Shown here piece by piece: positions 8,940 to 17,096 of a stretch of 64,000 nucleotides of DNA. The stretch comes from Nocardioides bizhenqiangii (GTDB lineage Bacteria > Actinomycetota > Actinomycetes > Propionibacteriales > Nocardioidaceae): contig NZ_CP141059.1 of NCBI RefSeq assembly GCF_034661235.1, positions 1,550,001-1,614,000 on the forward strand. The letters run 5' to 3'. Each line of letters begins with the position of its first letter. Within the stretch, counting starts at the first letter, position 1. The translations under genes and the position numbers were made by a program. Below the pieces are notes generated by a model, which saw only the letters and a program-made list of their open reading frames with translations, was not told where the DNA came from and searched no databases.

Positions 8940-10231
8940 CAGAGGCCGCGCCCGGTCGACTCCGACGCCACCTGTTGCGTCGGAGCGATCGCAACGGCTC
9001 CCACGAGGCCTGGACCGCCCCCGACGGCAGCGGCAACGGCAGCGCGCCGACGGTGGTGCCCAGCAACCTCGGTCCCGCGTTCGACGAGCGGGTCGGTGAC
9101 GCACTCCGCCACCAGCAGCCCCGCGGCCAGGACGCCGAGTACGACCTGGTGCGCGACCACTTCGACGTCGCCCACTACCTGCTGCAGGCGCCCGGCGTCA
9201 TGGACGACCCGAGCATCGACCCGGTGCGGCACTTCCTCCGCCTGGGGCCGGCGGCCCGGTGCACCCCCGATCCCAACTTCTCGACCGAGTCCTACCTCAA
9301 GCGGCATCCCCAGCGCAGGGACGGCGACGTCCATCCGTACGCGGCGTGGCTGACCGAGGGCAAGGCGGCCGGTGAGGTCGGCGAGCCCGTGATGGGCATC
9401 GAGAAGCTCGCCAAGGTCCTCGGCATCTCCCCGGAGGAGGTCGCCGCGCACCTCGCCGAGCGTCGCTCCGACGTCCATCGGCGGCTGCACCACGGCAAGC
9501 TCGGCGAGATGTTCGCCAAGGCGGTCGAGGTCGAGCCGCTGATCGGTGACCTCTGGGCCGAGATCGCCCGGCCGCGGATGATGCCGATCCCGTGGCTGGT
9601 CGTAGCCGACCAGCTCGGGGCGCTCTACTCCTGCCAGGAAGTCCTGGGTTTCAAGCGCGCCCGGGTCGTGCTGGTCGTCGAGGATCCGGCTCACCACCTC
9701 GCTGTCCGGCTCCTTCGCGCGCTGCAGACCGAGGTGGAGGCGCACGACATCGTGGTCGTCACGACCGCGCCGGGGACCGTGCCGTCGGCCGCGACGCCGC
9801 CGGGGGTGCGCCGGGTGGACTTCGCGACGTCCGCCCGGGGCCTGGGCCCGCTGATGGCCCAGCAGGTGCTGGTCGAGCTCCTGCGGTCGCTGTGCGTCGA
9901 CGCCATCGTGGGTGTGGGCTCGCGGCTCCTTCTCGACGCGCTGACGCCGTACGGGCGCGCCCTGCGCTCGTCCGAGCGGGTCTACCTCGGGTTCGCCGGC
10001 CTGCGGCGAGGACGTTACGGCCAGGAGGTGGGCGCCTCGGTTCGCTACTTCTACCGCCACGTGGAGCTGGTCGACGGCGTGATCGCCGACACGGCCAGCA
10101 CCGCCGTTCGCCTTGTCGAGGACTATCAGCTGCCCGACGACGTCGCGGCCAAGGTGCGCTCGGTCGCCGACGACCGCGTCCTGGCCGAGATGGTCGGACG
10201 GCTGTTGGAAGGGCGACGTGATGACGCCTGA
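8936..10231 (+). CDS. Half-length GT-B-like protein with sugar-locus repeat (module 1)
   Basis: This 431-residue protein starts at GTG 8936. Residues 70-140 contain the FDxxxYLxxxPxV...DPxxHFLxxG repeat seen at the N-termini of many actinobacterial polysaccharide glycosyltransferases. Then comes a helical LEEG-like linker region and an alpha/beta domain resembling the acceptor-side half of GT4 enzymes. The donor-binding half present in the protein at 10982-12877 is missing, so it probably cannot transfer sugar alone. The end overlaps the following GT2 gene by 11 bp. It may be a scaffold or partner of that enzyme. Confidence 0.65.
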   Translation: MTEAAPGRLRRHLLRRSDRNGSHEAWTAPDGSGNGSAPTVVPSNLGPAFDERVGDALRHQQPRGQDAEYDLVRDHFDVAHYLLQAPGVMDDPSIDPVRHFLRLGPAARCTPDPNFSTESYLKRHPQRRDGDVHPYAAWLTEGKAAGEVGEPVMGIEKLAKVLGISPEEVAAHLAERRSDVHRRLHHGKLGEMFAKAVEVEPLIGDLWAEIARPRMMPIPWLVVADQLGALYSCQEVLGFKRARVVLVVEDPAHHLAVRLLRALQTEVEAHDIVVVTTAPGTVPSAATPPGVRRVDFATSARGLGPLMAQQVLVELLRSLCVDAIVGVGSRLLLDALTPYGRALRSSERVYLGFAGLRRGRYGQEVGASVRYFYRHVELVDGVIADTASTAVRLVEDYQLPDDVAAKVRSVADDRVLAEMVGRLLEGRRDDA

Positions 10232-10985
10232 CCTGACCCTGGTCGTCACAGCGCACAGCGAGACGATCGTCTGCGGCCCCACCATGCGGTCGGCGGACCT
10301 CGCCGTCGAGGCGGCCCGCGAGCGCGGTTACGAGGTCGAGACGGTGATCGCGCTGGACCGAGCGACCGAGGCGACCCGCGGGTTCTTCGACCAGTCGCGC
10401 TTCGACCACTGGCAGCGGTGGGAGTTCGACGAGGGCGACCTGGGTCGGGTCCGCAACGCGGCCGTCGCACGCTCGAGCGGCCGCCACGTCGCGTTCCTCG
10501 ACGCCGACGACCTGTTCAGCGAGAACTGGCTGGCCGAGGGCGTCGCCGTGCTCGACGAAGCGGCGCAGGAGGGCCGGCGGGTCATCGCCCACCCCGAGCT
10601 CAACGTGATGTTCGACGGCGGCAACTCCGTCCTCGTCCACATCGACCAGAGCTCGCCGCTGTTCACGCCGTTCTTCGCCTACGTGCGCAACTACCACGAC
10701 TCGCTGTGCATGACGCCCCGCGAGGCACACCTCTCCATCCCCTACGTCTCGCGCGACATCCCCAACGGCCTCTCTTTCCAGGACTGGCAGTTCTCGATCG
10801 AGTCGATGGCCGCCGGCTGGGAGCATGTCCTGGTGCGGGACACGATCATCTTCAAGCGCCGCCGTGACGCGTCGCTCGGGCAGGAGAGCAGCAACCGGCG
10901 CTCGATCGTCCGTAAGCTCCCGGCGATGGCGATCGACCGGGTGCAGGACCTCGCGCGGTCCGGGAAGGCGCCGGCCGGCGAGTGA
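10221..10985 (+). CDS. Family 2 glycosyltransferase (module 1)
   Basis: This 254-residue GT-A enzyme starts at ATG 10221, inside the end of the preceding gene. LTLVVTAHSE at the N-terminus is the nucleotide-binding beta strand. VRNAAVARSSGRHVAFLDADD contains the DxD metal/nucleotide-sugar motif, followed by LFSENWL. A late FQDWQF segment resembles the catalytic ED/QDW region, and IIFKRRRD precedes the C-terminal tail. No membrane segment is visible, so it probably acts at the cytoplasmic face. The donor sugar is unknown. It is coupled to both neighbours by overlaps of 11 and 4 bp. Confidence 0.85.
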   Translation: MTPDLTLVVTAHSETIVCGPTMRSADLAVEAARERGYEVETVIALDRATEATRGFFDQSRFDHWQRWEFDEGDLGRVRNAAVARSSGRHVAFLDADDLFSENWLAEGVAVLDEAAQEGRRVIAHPELNVMFDGGNSVLVHIDQSSPLFTPFFAYVRNYHDSLCMTPREAHLSIPYVSRDIPNGLSFQDWQFSIESMAAGWEHVLVRDTIIFKRRRDASLGQESSNRRSIVRKLPAMAIDRVQDLARSGKAPAGE

Positions 10986-12877
10986 GGAAGCGGCAGAAGA
11001 CGGACCGGTCCCGTCCGGTCGACCCCGTCGTGCTGGAGCGCCTGCGCTGGTGCGCCCACCCGCGGCTCTACCTCGCCCAGCTCACCGAGTCGGAGCGGGC
11101 CGGCCTCGGTGACGACCCGGGCGTCGACGCGGTCGTCGAGCACTACCTCGACCGCGGTGGGGAAGCCGGCCCGCGGATCTGCGCGCTCTTCAACCCGGAG
11201 TGGTACGCGGAGCGGCTGGCCGAGCTCGGCCTGGCGGTGCCGGACGGCGAGGTGCCGTTCCTGCACTGGCTCACGGTCGGCTGGGAGCGCAAGGTGGTCC
11301 CGACGCCGCTGTTCGACCCGGCCTGGTACCTCGAGCACCACCCCGCGTTGCGGTCCCATCCGCGATGGGTCTTCCACCACTACCTCACCCGCGGCTGCTA
11401 CCAGCCCCAGTGGGTACCCAGCCCGGCCGGTCGGCACCACGGGGGAGCACCGGACGACGACGCGGCCCGGCGCCAGGACCCGCTGTTCCTGCCGGAGCTG
11501 CTGCACCTGGCCGACGAGCACGACCTTCGCCGCACCAGCTGGCTCGAGGAGGGTGTGCTCGCACTCCTCGACAAGCGGCGACGGATCGAGACCGATGAGC
11601 TGCGCGAGCAGATCGCGAAGGCGGCGGAGCTCGAGCCCCGCATCCACGCCGCGATGCGCGCCGAGCTCCCGACGATCGCCCCACCGCACGCCCATCCCGG
11701 AGGTCGGATGGTCGACGAGGTCACCGCCGCACGGGCGTCGCTCGGGCTGGGCACCGAGGACACCATCGACACCATCGTGCTGGTGCCGCACTGCCGGATG
11801 AGCGGCTCCGCCCGCGTCGCCGGCCTCTTCACCGACGCCGCGCGCGCCGCCGGTGGTGCCGACAGCGTCGCCGTCATCGCCACCGACCTGCCGGCGTTCG
11901 AGCGGCCCGAGCTCTTCCCCGACGACGTGCGCGTGTTCGACCTGACCCGTCACATCGCCGGGATGGCGCAACCGGCGCGCCGCGACCTGCTCCACGACCT
12001 CCTCCGCGGGCTGCGACCGCGCCAGGTGGTGCTGATCAACAGCCTGCTCGGCTGGCAGCTGGTGTCTGAGCTCGGTGACCAGCTCGCGGAGGTCATGGAC
12101 GTGGGCGCCTACCTGTTCACGTGGGAGCTCGACGAGCACGGTCACCCCTACGGCTACCCCGTCGGGCCGTTCCAGCACAGCTTCGAGCACCTCTCGTGGG
12201 TCCTGTTCGACAGCGAGCGGATGCGGTCGGAGCTGGTCGACCGCTACCTGATGCACGAGGAAGCCAGCCGACGGCTGATCTTCCTCCGCAACCCGTTGGC
12301 GGAGTGGTCGGTCGACGTGACCGGGGTGTTCGAGCGGCGCCGGGCGGCGGGTCTGCCTCTCCGTGCGTTGTGGGCCGGTCGCTTCGACCGGCAGAAGAGG
12401 TTCGACCTCGTCGTCGAGATCGCGCGGATGCGGCCCGACCTCGAGATCTGCGCCTGGGGAAAGCCGGTGCTGCGGGACCTCGACCTCGACCCGGCCGACC
12501 TGCCCCCGAACATCCGGCTGATGGGGGTCTACGACGGCTTCGACCAGCTGCCGCTCGACGAGGTCGACTTCCTGCTCTACACGTCGGGATGGGACGGCAT
12601 CCCCAACGTCGTGCTCGAAGGCGCGCAGAGCGGCCTGCCGATCGTCGCGAGCGCCGTCGGCGGCGTACCGGAGGTGGTGACGCCCGAGACCGGCTATCCG
12701 GTGGCCGACACCGACGAGCCGGCGGCGTACGTCGCCGCGATCGAGCGGCTGCTCGCCGACCCGGCGGCGGCGACCCGGCGCTCCGCCCTCCTGCGCGAGC
12801 AGGTGCACGAGCTCTTCGACCCGGACGCCTACCGCTCGACGATCGCGGGCCTGCTCGAGCACGGGGGTGCTTCGTGA
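10982..12877 (+). CDS. Full-length family 4 glycosyltransferase (module 2)
   Basis: This 631-residue protein starts at GTG 10982, overlapping the previous stop (GTGA). Residues 25-150 carry the FNPEWYAERLAELG...FDPAWYLEHHPAL repeat region. The second half is a complete GT-B enzyme: PHCRMSGSARVA near 265, a linker, then LRALWAGRFDRQKRFDLVVE and SGWDGIPNVVLEGAQSGLPI, the donor-binding EX7E-like signature of GT4. It is the only one of the three related proteins in this locus with that donor half. It would add one sugar of the surface glycan; donor and linkage unknown. Confidence 0.88.
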   Translation: MRKRQKTDRSRPVDPVVLERLRWCAHPRLYLAQLTESERAGLGDDPGVDAVVEHYLDRGGEAGPRICALFNPEWYAERLAELGLAVPDGEVPFLHWLTVGWERKVVPTPLFDPAWYLEHHPALRSHPRWVFHHYLTRGCYQPQWVPSPAGRHHGGAPDDDAARRQDPLFLPELLHLADEHDLRRTSWLEEGVLALLDKRRRIETDELREQIAKAAELEPRIHAAMRAELPTIAPPHAHPGGRMVDEVTAARASLGLGTEDTIDTIVLVPHCRMSGSARVAGLFTDAARAAGGADSVAVIATDLPAFERPELFPDDVRVFDLTRHIAGMAQPARRDLLHDLLRGLRPRQVVLINSLLGWQLVSELGDQLAEVMDVGAYLFTWELDEHGHPYGYPVGPFQHSFEHLSWVLFDSERMRSELVDRYLMHEEASRRLIFLRNPLAEWSVDVTGVFERRRAAGLPLRALWAGRFDRQKRFDLVVEIARMRPDLEICAWGKPVLRDLDLDPADLPPNIRLMGVYDGFDQLPLDEVDFLLYTSGWDGIPNVVLEGAQSGLPIVASAVGGVPEVVTPETGYPVADTDEPAAYVAAIERLLADPAAATRRSALLREQVHELFDPDAYRSTIAGLLEHGGAS

Positions 12878-13542
12878 GCGCGACGACCGACATCACCGCC
12901 ATCCTGGTCGCCCGGGACGAGGGGCCGCGGATCGGCATCTCCCTGCACAGCCTGCTCGACACCGTCGCTGCCGCACGCGAGTCGGGTCTCACGGTCGAGC
13001 AGGTGGTGGTGCTCGCCGACCCCTCCCCGGGCACCCGGTGGGCGCTCGACGGGGTCGAGTCGCGAGGCGTCCGGCTGCTCACGATCGACCGTGCCCGCTC
13101 AGGCGATCCCGGCGCCGTCCGCAACGCAGCCGTCGATGCCGCGACGGGGGAGTACGTCGCACTCCTCGACGGCGGCTCGGTCTGGTCGGAGAACTGGCTC
13201 ACCGCGGCCCATGCCCTGTGTTCCTCCGAGCCGGGCCGGCTGATCGCCCACCCCGAGGTCCACTGGTTCTACGAGCAGGGCCGCGAGCTCTACTTCCCAC
13301 CCGACCAGGACGAGCCCGCGTTCGACCCCGCCGTGCTGCGGCACGGCAACTGCTGGGACGCCCAGGCGCTGGCCGCCGCGGCGGTCTACCGCGACGTGCC
13401 GTTCCCAGAGGTCGGCCCGGAGGCGGCGCCCGGTCAGCTCGACTGGGACTGGAGCGTCGCCACCCTCGCTGCCGGCTTCCGGCACCGCGTCGTGCCGGCG
13501 ACGATCAACTTCCGACGACGACGTCCTCGAACGCTTCGCTGA
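12874..13542 (+). CDS. Degenerate, C-terminally shortened family 2 glycosyltransferase (module 2)
   Basis: This 222-residue protein starts at GTG 12874 in a GTGA overlap. It aligns with the GT2 proteins at 10221 and 17089 through VRNAAVDAATGEYVALLDGG...WSENWL. The metal-binding DxDD is replaced by DGGS. The frame ends in INFRRRRPRTLR, where the sisters continue for about 30 residues after the matching IIFKRRR/IHFKRRR. The last 38 bp overlap the end of the convergent CysH-SQD1 gene. The two losses suggest a DNA rearrangement here and a protein with little or no transferase activity. Confidence 0.75.
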   Translation: MSATTDITAILVARDEGPRIGISLHSLLDTVAAARESGLTVEQVVVLADPSPGTRWALDGVESRGVRLLTIDRARSGDPGAVRNAAVDAATGEYVALLDGGSVWSENWLTAAHALCSSEPGRLIAHPEVHWFYEQGRELYFPPDQDEPAFDPAVLRHGNCWDAQALAAAAVYRDVPFPEVGPEAAPGQLDWDWSVATLAAGFRHRVVPATINFRRRRPRTLR

Positions 13543-15658
13543 CCTTCTCGGCCGAGGTGAGTCCGGCCTTCGCCGCGGCAGCCTCCGAGCTCCAGACGGA
13601 GATGCAGGGGATCTTGCTCTGGTCGCAGCGGTCGGCGTACTTCTTGGTGATCTCGGTGACCTCCTCCATCAGTCCCTCGCTGAGGGTGATGGGGGTGAGG
13701 CCGAGGTGCAGGAATCGGTCGTTGGCGACGTGCAGGTCGTTCTCGTCGGCCTCGTTGCGCGGGTTGGGCAGGAGTGCCATCTCGGCGCCGGTGCGGTCGG
13801 AGATCATCTTCGCCAGGTCGCGGACGCGGTGCGTCTCGGTCATCTGGTTGAAGACCGACACCCGGTCGCCGCGAGCCGGCGGGTTCTCGATCGCCAGCTG
13901 GATGCACTTGACGGTGTCCTGGAGGTGGATGAACGCCCGGGTCTGGCCGCCGGTGCCGTGGACCGTCAGCGGGTAGCCGATGGCCGCCTGCATGAGGAAC
14001 CGGTTGAGCACCGTGCCGTAGTCGCCGTCGTAGTCGAAGCGGTTGACCAGCCGCTCGTCGAGACGCGTCTCCTTGGTCTGCGTGCCCCACACGATGCCTT
14101 GGTGCAGGTCGGTCGCCCGGACGTGGTCGTTCTTGGCGTAGTAGGCGAACAGGAGCTGGTCCTGGGTCTTCGTCATGTGGTAGATCGAGCCCGGGTTGGC
14201 GGGGTAGAGGATCTCCTGCTCGACCAGGCCGTTCTCGCCGGCGTCGACCTGGACCTTGAGGTAGCCCTCGGGGATCTGCATGCCGGCGGTGCCGTAACCG
14301 TAGACACCCATGGTGCCGAGGTGCACGACGTGGATGTCGAGCCCGGACTCCACCACGGCAGCCAGCAGGTTGTTGGTCGCGTTGAGGTTGTTGCTGACCG
14401 TGTAGCGCTTGTGACGGCTGGACTTCATGGAGTACGGCGCAGCCCGCTGCTCGGCGAAGTGCACGACCGCCTCGGGCTGCCAGTCCTCCAGCAGGTCGAG
14501 CAGGCGCTGGTAGTTGACGGCGACGTCGATGTCGTGGAACGCGATGTCCTTGCCGGACACTTCCTTCCAGGCGCGCAGCCGCTCACCCATGGGTCGGATC
14601 GGCGTCAGCGAGGAGACCTCGAGCTCGATGTCGATCTTGCGACGAGACAGGTTGTCGACGATCGCTACCTCGTAGCCGAGGCCTGAGAGGTGCAACGCCG
14701 TCGGCCAGCCGCAGAACCCGTCGCCCCCAAGGATCAGTACGCGCATTGCTCTTCCTCCGTCGTTCGTCACTTGGTGGGTGGTGCTTTCAGCGTCCAGCTT
14801 TGCCGTGGCGCGACCATTCTGCGCCACCGGCTGTTCGTTGTCTGACAACGGGGCGGCCATGGCGGGTTCGAAGCGCCCCGTCACCGGGTTGAGGTGGATG
14901 CCGCACTCCTTGATGGAGTCGACCTCCCACCACCAGCGACCTGCGCGCTGCTCCTCGCCGGGGCTGATCGCCCGCGTGCAGGGAGCGCACCCGATGCTCG
15001 TGTAGCCCTTGTCGTAGAGCTCGTTGTAGGGCACCGCGTGGTCACGGATGTAGGACCAGACCTGCTCGGTCGTCCAGTCCAGCATCGGATTGAACTTCTG
15101 GAGGCCGTTCACCTCGTCCCAGGCCGACACCTCGAGGTCGCGACGGGTCTCGCCGTGCTCCCGCCGCAACCCGGCGATCCACGCGCGCTTGTCCCGCAGC
15201 GCTCGCCGCAGCGGGGCGACCTTTCGGACGGCACAGCAGCCCTCGCGGAGCACCACGCTCCCGTAGAAGCCGTTCTGCCCGTTCTCCCACGTCCACGCGG
15301 CCACCTCGTCGGGATCCGGGGAGACCATCTTGATGATCCCGCCGTACCGTCGGTGGACGCTGTGGGCGAGCGCGTGCGTCTCTTCCGGCAGCCGACCGGT
15401 GTCCACGCTGAAGATCTCGATGTCGAGGTCGTGGCGGGCGATCAGGTCGGTCATGACCATCGCCTCGGGGCCGAACGCATTCGCCAGGGTAGCCGGCGCC
15501 CAGTCGCGCTCGATGGTCCTCAGGAGCGCGAGCGTCTCGTCGAGAGCGTCGCTGTAGTCCAAGGCGAGGTGCCCCCAAGGGTTATCGGCGCGGTCGATGA
15601 CGCTCGTCCCTGAGCGGATCCGGTTCGCGATGCTAGCATCGCCCGCGCCGTCGACCAC
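13505..15658 (-). CDS. APS reductase (CysH) fused to UDP-sulfoquinovose synthase (SQD1)
   Basis: A single open frame encodes two enzymes. From GTG 15658 the protein has 717 residues. Residues 60-260 are a CysH reductase: SVDTGRLPEET near 84, the Cys pair 141-142 and Cys224/Cys227 (GCAPC) that bind a 4Fe-4S cluster and mark APS rather than PAPS reductase, and catalytic Cys252 in ECGIH. A 40-residue low-complexity linker leads to Met305, where SQD1 begins: GGDGFCGW binds NAD, then HFAEQRAAPYSM, Thr145 in LGTMGVYG, Tyr189-x3-Lys193, ATDLHQG and RFDYDGDYGTVLNRF (SQD1 numbering). It would make sulfite and join it to UDP-glucose, giving UDP-sulfoquinovose. The true start is uncertain: the frame opens at 15787, but the divergent gene starts at 15678. 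Confidence 0.9.
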   Translation of the reverse strand: MVDGAGDASIANRIRSGTSVIDRADNPWGHLALDYSDALDETLALLRTIERDWAPATLANAFGPEAMVMTDLIARHDLDIEIFSVDTGRLPEETHALAHSVHRRYGGIIKMVSPDPDEVAAWTWENGQNGFYGSVVLREGCCAVRKVAPLRRALRDKRAWIAGLRREHGETRRDLEVSAWDEVNGLQKFNPMLDWTTEQVWSYIRDHAVPYNELYDKGYTSIGCAPCTRAISPGEEQRAGRWWWEVDSIKECGIHLNPVTGRFEPAMAAPLSDNEQPVAQNGRATAKLDAESTTHQVTNDGGRAMRVLILGGDGFCGWPTALHLSGLGYEVAIVDNLSRRKIDIELEVSSLTPIRPMGERLRAWKEVSGKDIAFHDIDVAVNYQRLLDLLEDWQPEAVVHFAEQRAAPYSMKSSRHKRYTVSNNLNATNNLLAAVVESGLDIHVVHLGTMGVYGYGTAGMQIPEGYLKVQVDAGENGLVEQEILYPANPGSIYHMTKTQDQLLFAYYAKNDHVRATDLHQGIVWGTQTKETRLDERLVNRFDYDGDYGTVLNRFLMQAAIGYPLTVHGTGGQTRAFIHLQDTVKCIQLAIENPPARGDRVSVFNQMTETHRVRDLAKMISDRTGAEMALLPNPRNEADENDLHVANDRFLHLGLTPITLSEGLMEEVTEITKKYADRCDQSKIPCISVWSSEAAAAKAGLTSAEKVSEAFEDVVVGS
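14746..14758 (-). promoter_or_regulatory. Internal ribosome site and ATG at the SQD1 half
   Basis: GGAGGAAG (complement of 14751-14758) stands seven bases, counted from GGAGG, before the in-frame ATG at 14746 that opens the SQD1 domain. A free SQD1 of 413 residues could therefore be made from the same message as the full fusion. No stop codon separates the two halves. Confidence 0.6.
15627..15642. promoter_or_regulatory. 16-bp perfect palindrome in divergent promoter region
   Basis: GCGATGCTAGCATCGC is a perfect palindrome between the CysH-SQD1 gene and the rightward half-GT gene. On both strands it contains TGC followed by TAGCAT, which reads as an extended -10 in each direction. It may be a shared symmetrical promoter, an operator, or both. 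The rightward gene follows with an AAGGAGGA ribosome site at 15663-15670. Confidence 0.5.
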
Positions 15659-15677
15659 CTCGAAGGAGGACCTGCCG

Positions 15678-17096
15678 ATGAGGTCGATCCGGCTCCGTCG
15701 CCGCCCTGACGCGGCGCCGGCATCCCCCGCGGCGGCGGATTCCGACCCCGCGGACGGGCGGCAGGCGGCTACCAGGGATCTCGGCATCCCGCGGAAGCTG
15801 CTACCGGAGCACCACCGTCATCGCGTCGAGCGGCCGGCCCTGGCGCGACGGCTCCGGAGCGCGGCCCACCCGCGCTTCTACGCCGCCCAGGTCGGTGAGC
15901 CGGCGCTCGCGGACGACGTCGAGGCGGCGATCGCCCACTTCGTGGCCTCCGGACTGAGGGACGGCGCCCGGATCAGCGGCCTCTTCAACGTCGACGTCTA
16001 CCGGGGTCGACTCGCTGAGCGCGGACTGGGGATCACCGCGGGGGTCGATCCGTTCCTCCACTGGCTGTCGGTGGGCTGGGACGAGCGGGTGGTCCCGACC
16101 GTGCTGTTCGACGAGGAGTTCTACGTCGCGCGCCACCCGGACGTCACGAGCGGGCCCGACTGGGCGTTCGCGCAGTACCTCCGCGCCGGCTGCTACGCCC
16201 CCGGCCGGTCGCCGACGCCGTTCGGGCCCAACTACGGCGGCGTGCCGGCGCCGGACGCGCGGGAGCGCCAGGACCCGCCGCTCGTCACCGGGCTGCTGCA
16301 CCGCGCGGCCGACTACGACCTCACCCGGACCAGCTGGCTCGAGGAAGGAGTGATGGCCGGCGTCGCGAAGCTGGCTCGGCTGGACACCGAGCGGATGCGC
16401 GGTCTGGTGGCGAAGGCCGCGGCGATCGAGCCGCTGATCGCCCAGACGCCACGCGAGCGGTGGGTCAGCTGGCCCCCCCACACGCATCCGATGCTGATGC
16501 CGACCGCCCGTGCCGAGGAGGTACGGCGCGGGCTCGGCCTGGTGCGCGCCGACACGGTGTTCGTCGTACCCGGCGGGGCCCCGGGTCCGGGCCTCGTGGC
16601 CGCAGCGAAGGCACTGCGTGACCTGGAGCCGGAGGCGACCGTGGTCGTGGTGACCACCGACGACCCGGCACCGACGCACGTCGACGACCGCGCGGTGCCG
16701 GTCGACCTGGCCGTGCCGTGGTCGGGGTTCACCGACGCCCGGCGCCTGCTCGGGCTGCTCGACGTGGTGCGCGGACTGCGGCCGCGGCGGGTGGTCGTCG
16801 CGGGGAGCCCGGTGGGCTGGCGGCTGCTGGCGAAGCACGGCACGACTTTGCGGCACGAGATGTCGCTGGGCGCCGTCCTCACCGCACCGTCGGGGCCCGG
16901 CGAGGACGACGCGGACGGCGGCGACTTCCAAGGCTGCTTCGACCGGCTCGACTGGGTGGTCGCGGACACCGATGCGCAGCGCGACGACCTCACGGCGCGC
17001 TACCTGCTGTCGACCAAGGCGCGCTCGCGGCTCCTGAGTGCGACCGACTGCGCAGCCGGCGACTTGGCCACGGTGGCAGGGGAGCGCCGTGCCTGA
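15678..17096 (+). CDS. Half-length GT-B-like protein with sugar-locus repeat (module 3)
   Basis: This 472-residue protein starts at ATG 15678 behind AAGGAGGA. It is colinear with the first 400 residues of the GT4 enzyme at 10982: FNVDVYRGRLAERGLG, FLHWLSVGWDERVVPT and FDEEFYVARHPDV repeats, TRTSWLEEGVMAG, then a Rossmann-like domain (VFVVPGGAPGPG...). It stops before the donor-binding GT4 half and lacks the E-containing signature. Like the 8936 protein it is followed by an overlapping GT2 gene. It may be a non-catalytic partner, or the remnant of a full enzyme. Confidence 0.65.
   Translation: MRSIRLRRRPDAAPASPAAADSDPADGRQAATRDLGIPRKLLPEHHRHRVERPALARRLRSAAHPRFYAAQVGEPALADDVEAAIAHFVASGLRDGARISGLFNVDVYRGRLAERGLGITAGVDPFLHWLSVGWDERVVPTVLFDEEFYVARHPDVTSGPDWAFAQYLRAGCYAPGRSPTPFGPNYGGVPAPDARERQDPPLVTGLLHRAADYDLTRTSWLEEGVMAGVAKLARLDTERMRGLVAKAAAIEPLIAQTPRERWVSWPPHTHPMLMPTARAEEVRRGLGLVRADTVFVVPGGAPGPGLVAAAKALRDLEPEATVVVVTTDDPAPTHVDDRAVPVDLAVPWSGFTDARRLLGLLDVVRGLRPRRVVVAGSPVGWRLLAKHGTTLRHEMSLGAVLTAPSGPGEDDADGGDFQGCFDRLDWVVADTDAQRDDLTARYLLSTKARSRLLSATDCAAGDLATVAGERRA

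Noticed and set aside
13505..15787. ATG at 15787 as the start of the CysH-SQD1 gene
   Set aside because: It would overlap the well-supported divergent gene starting at 15678, and the extra residues look like chance translation.
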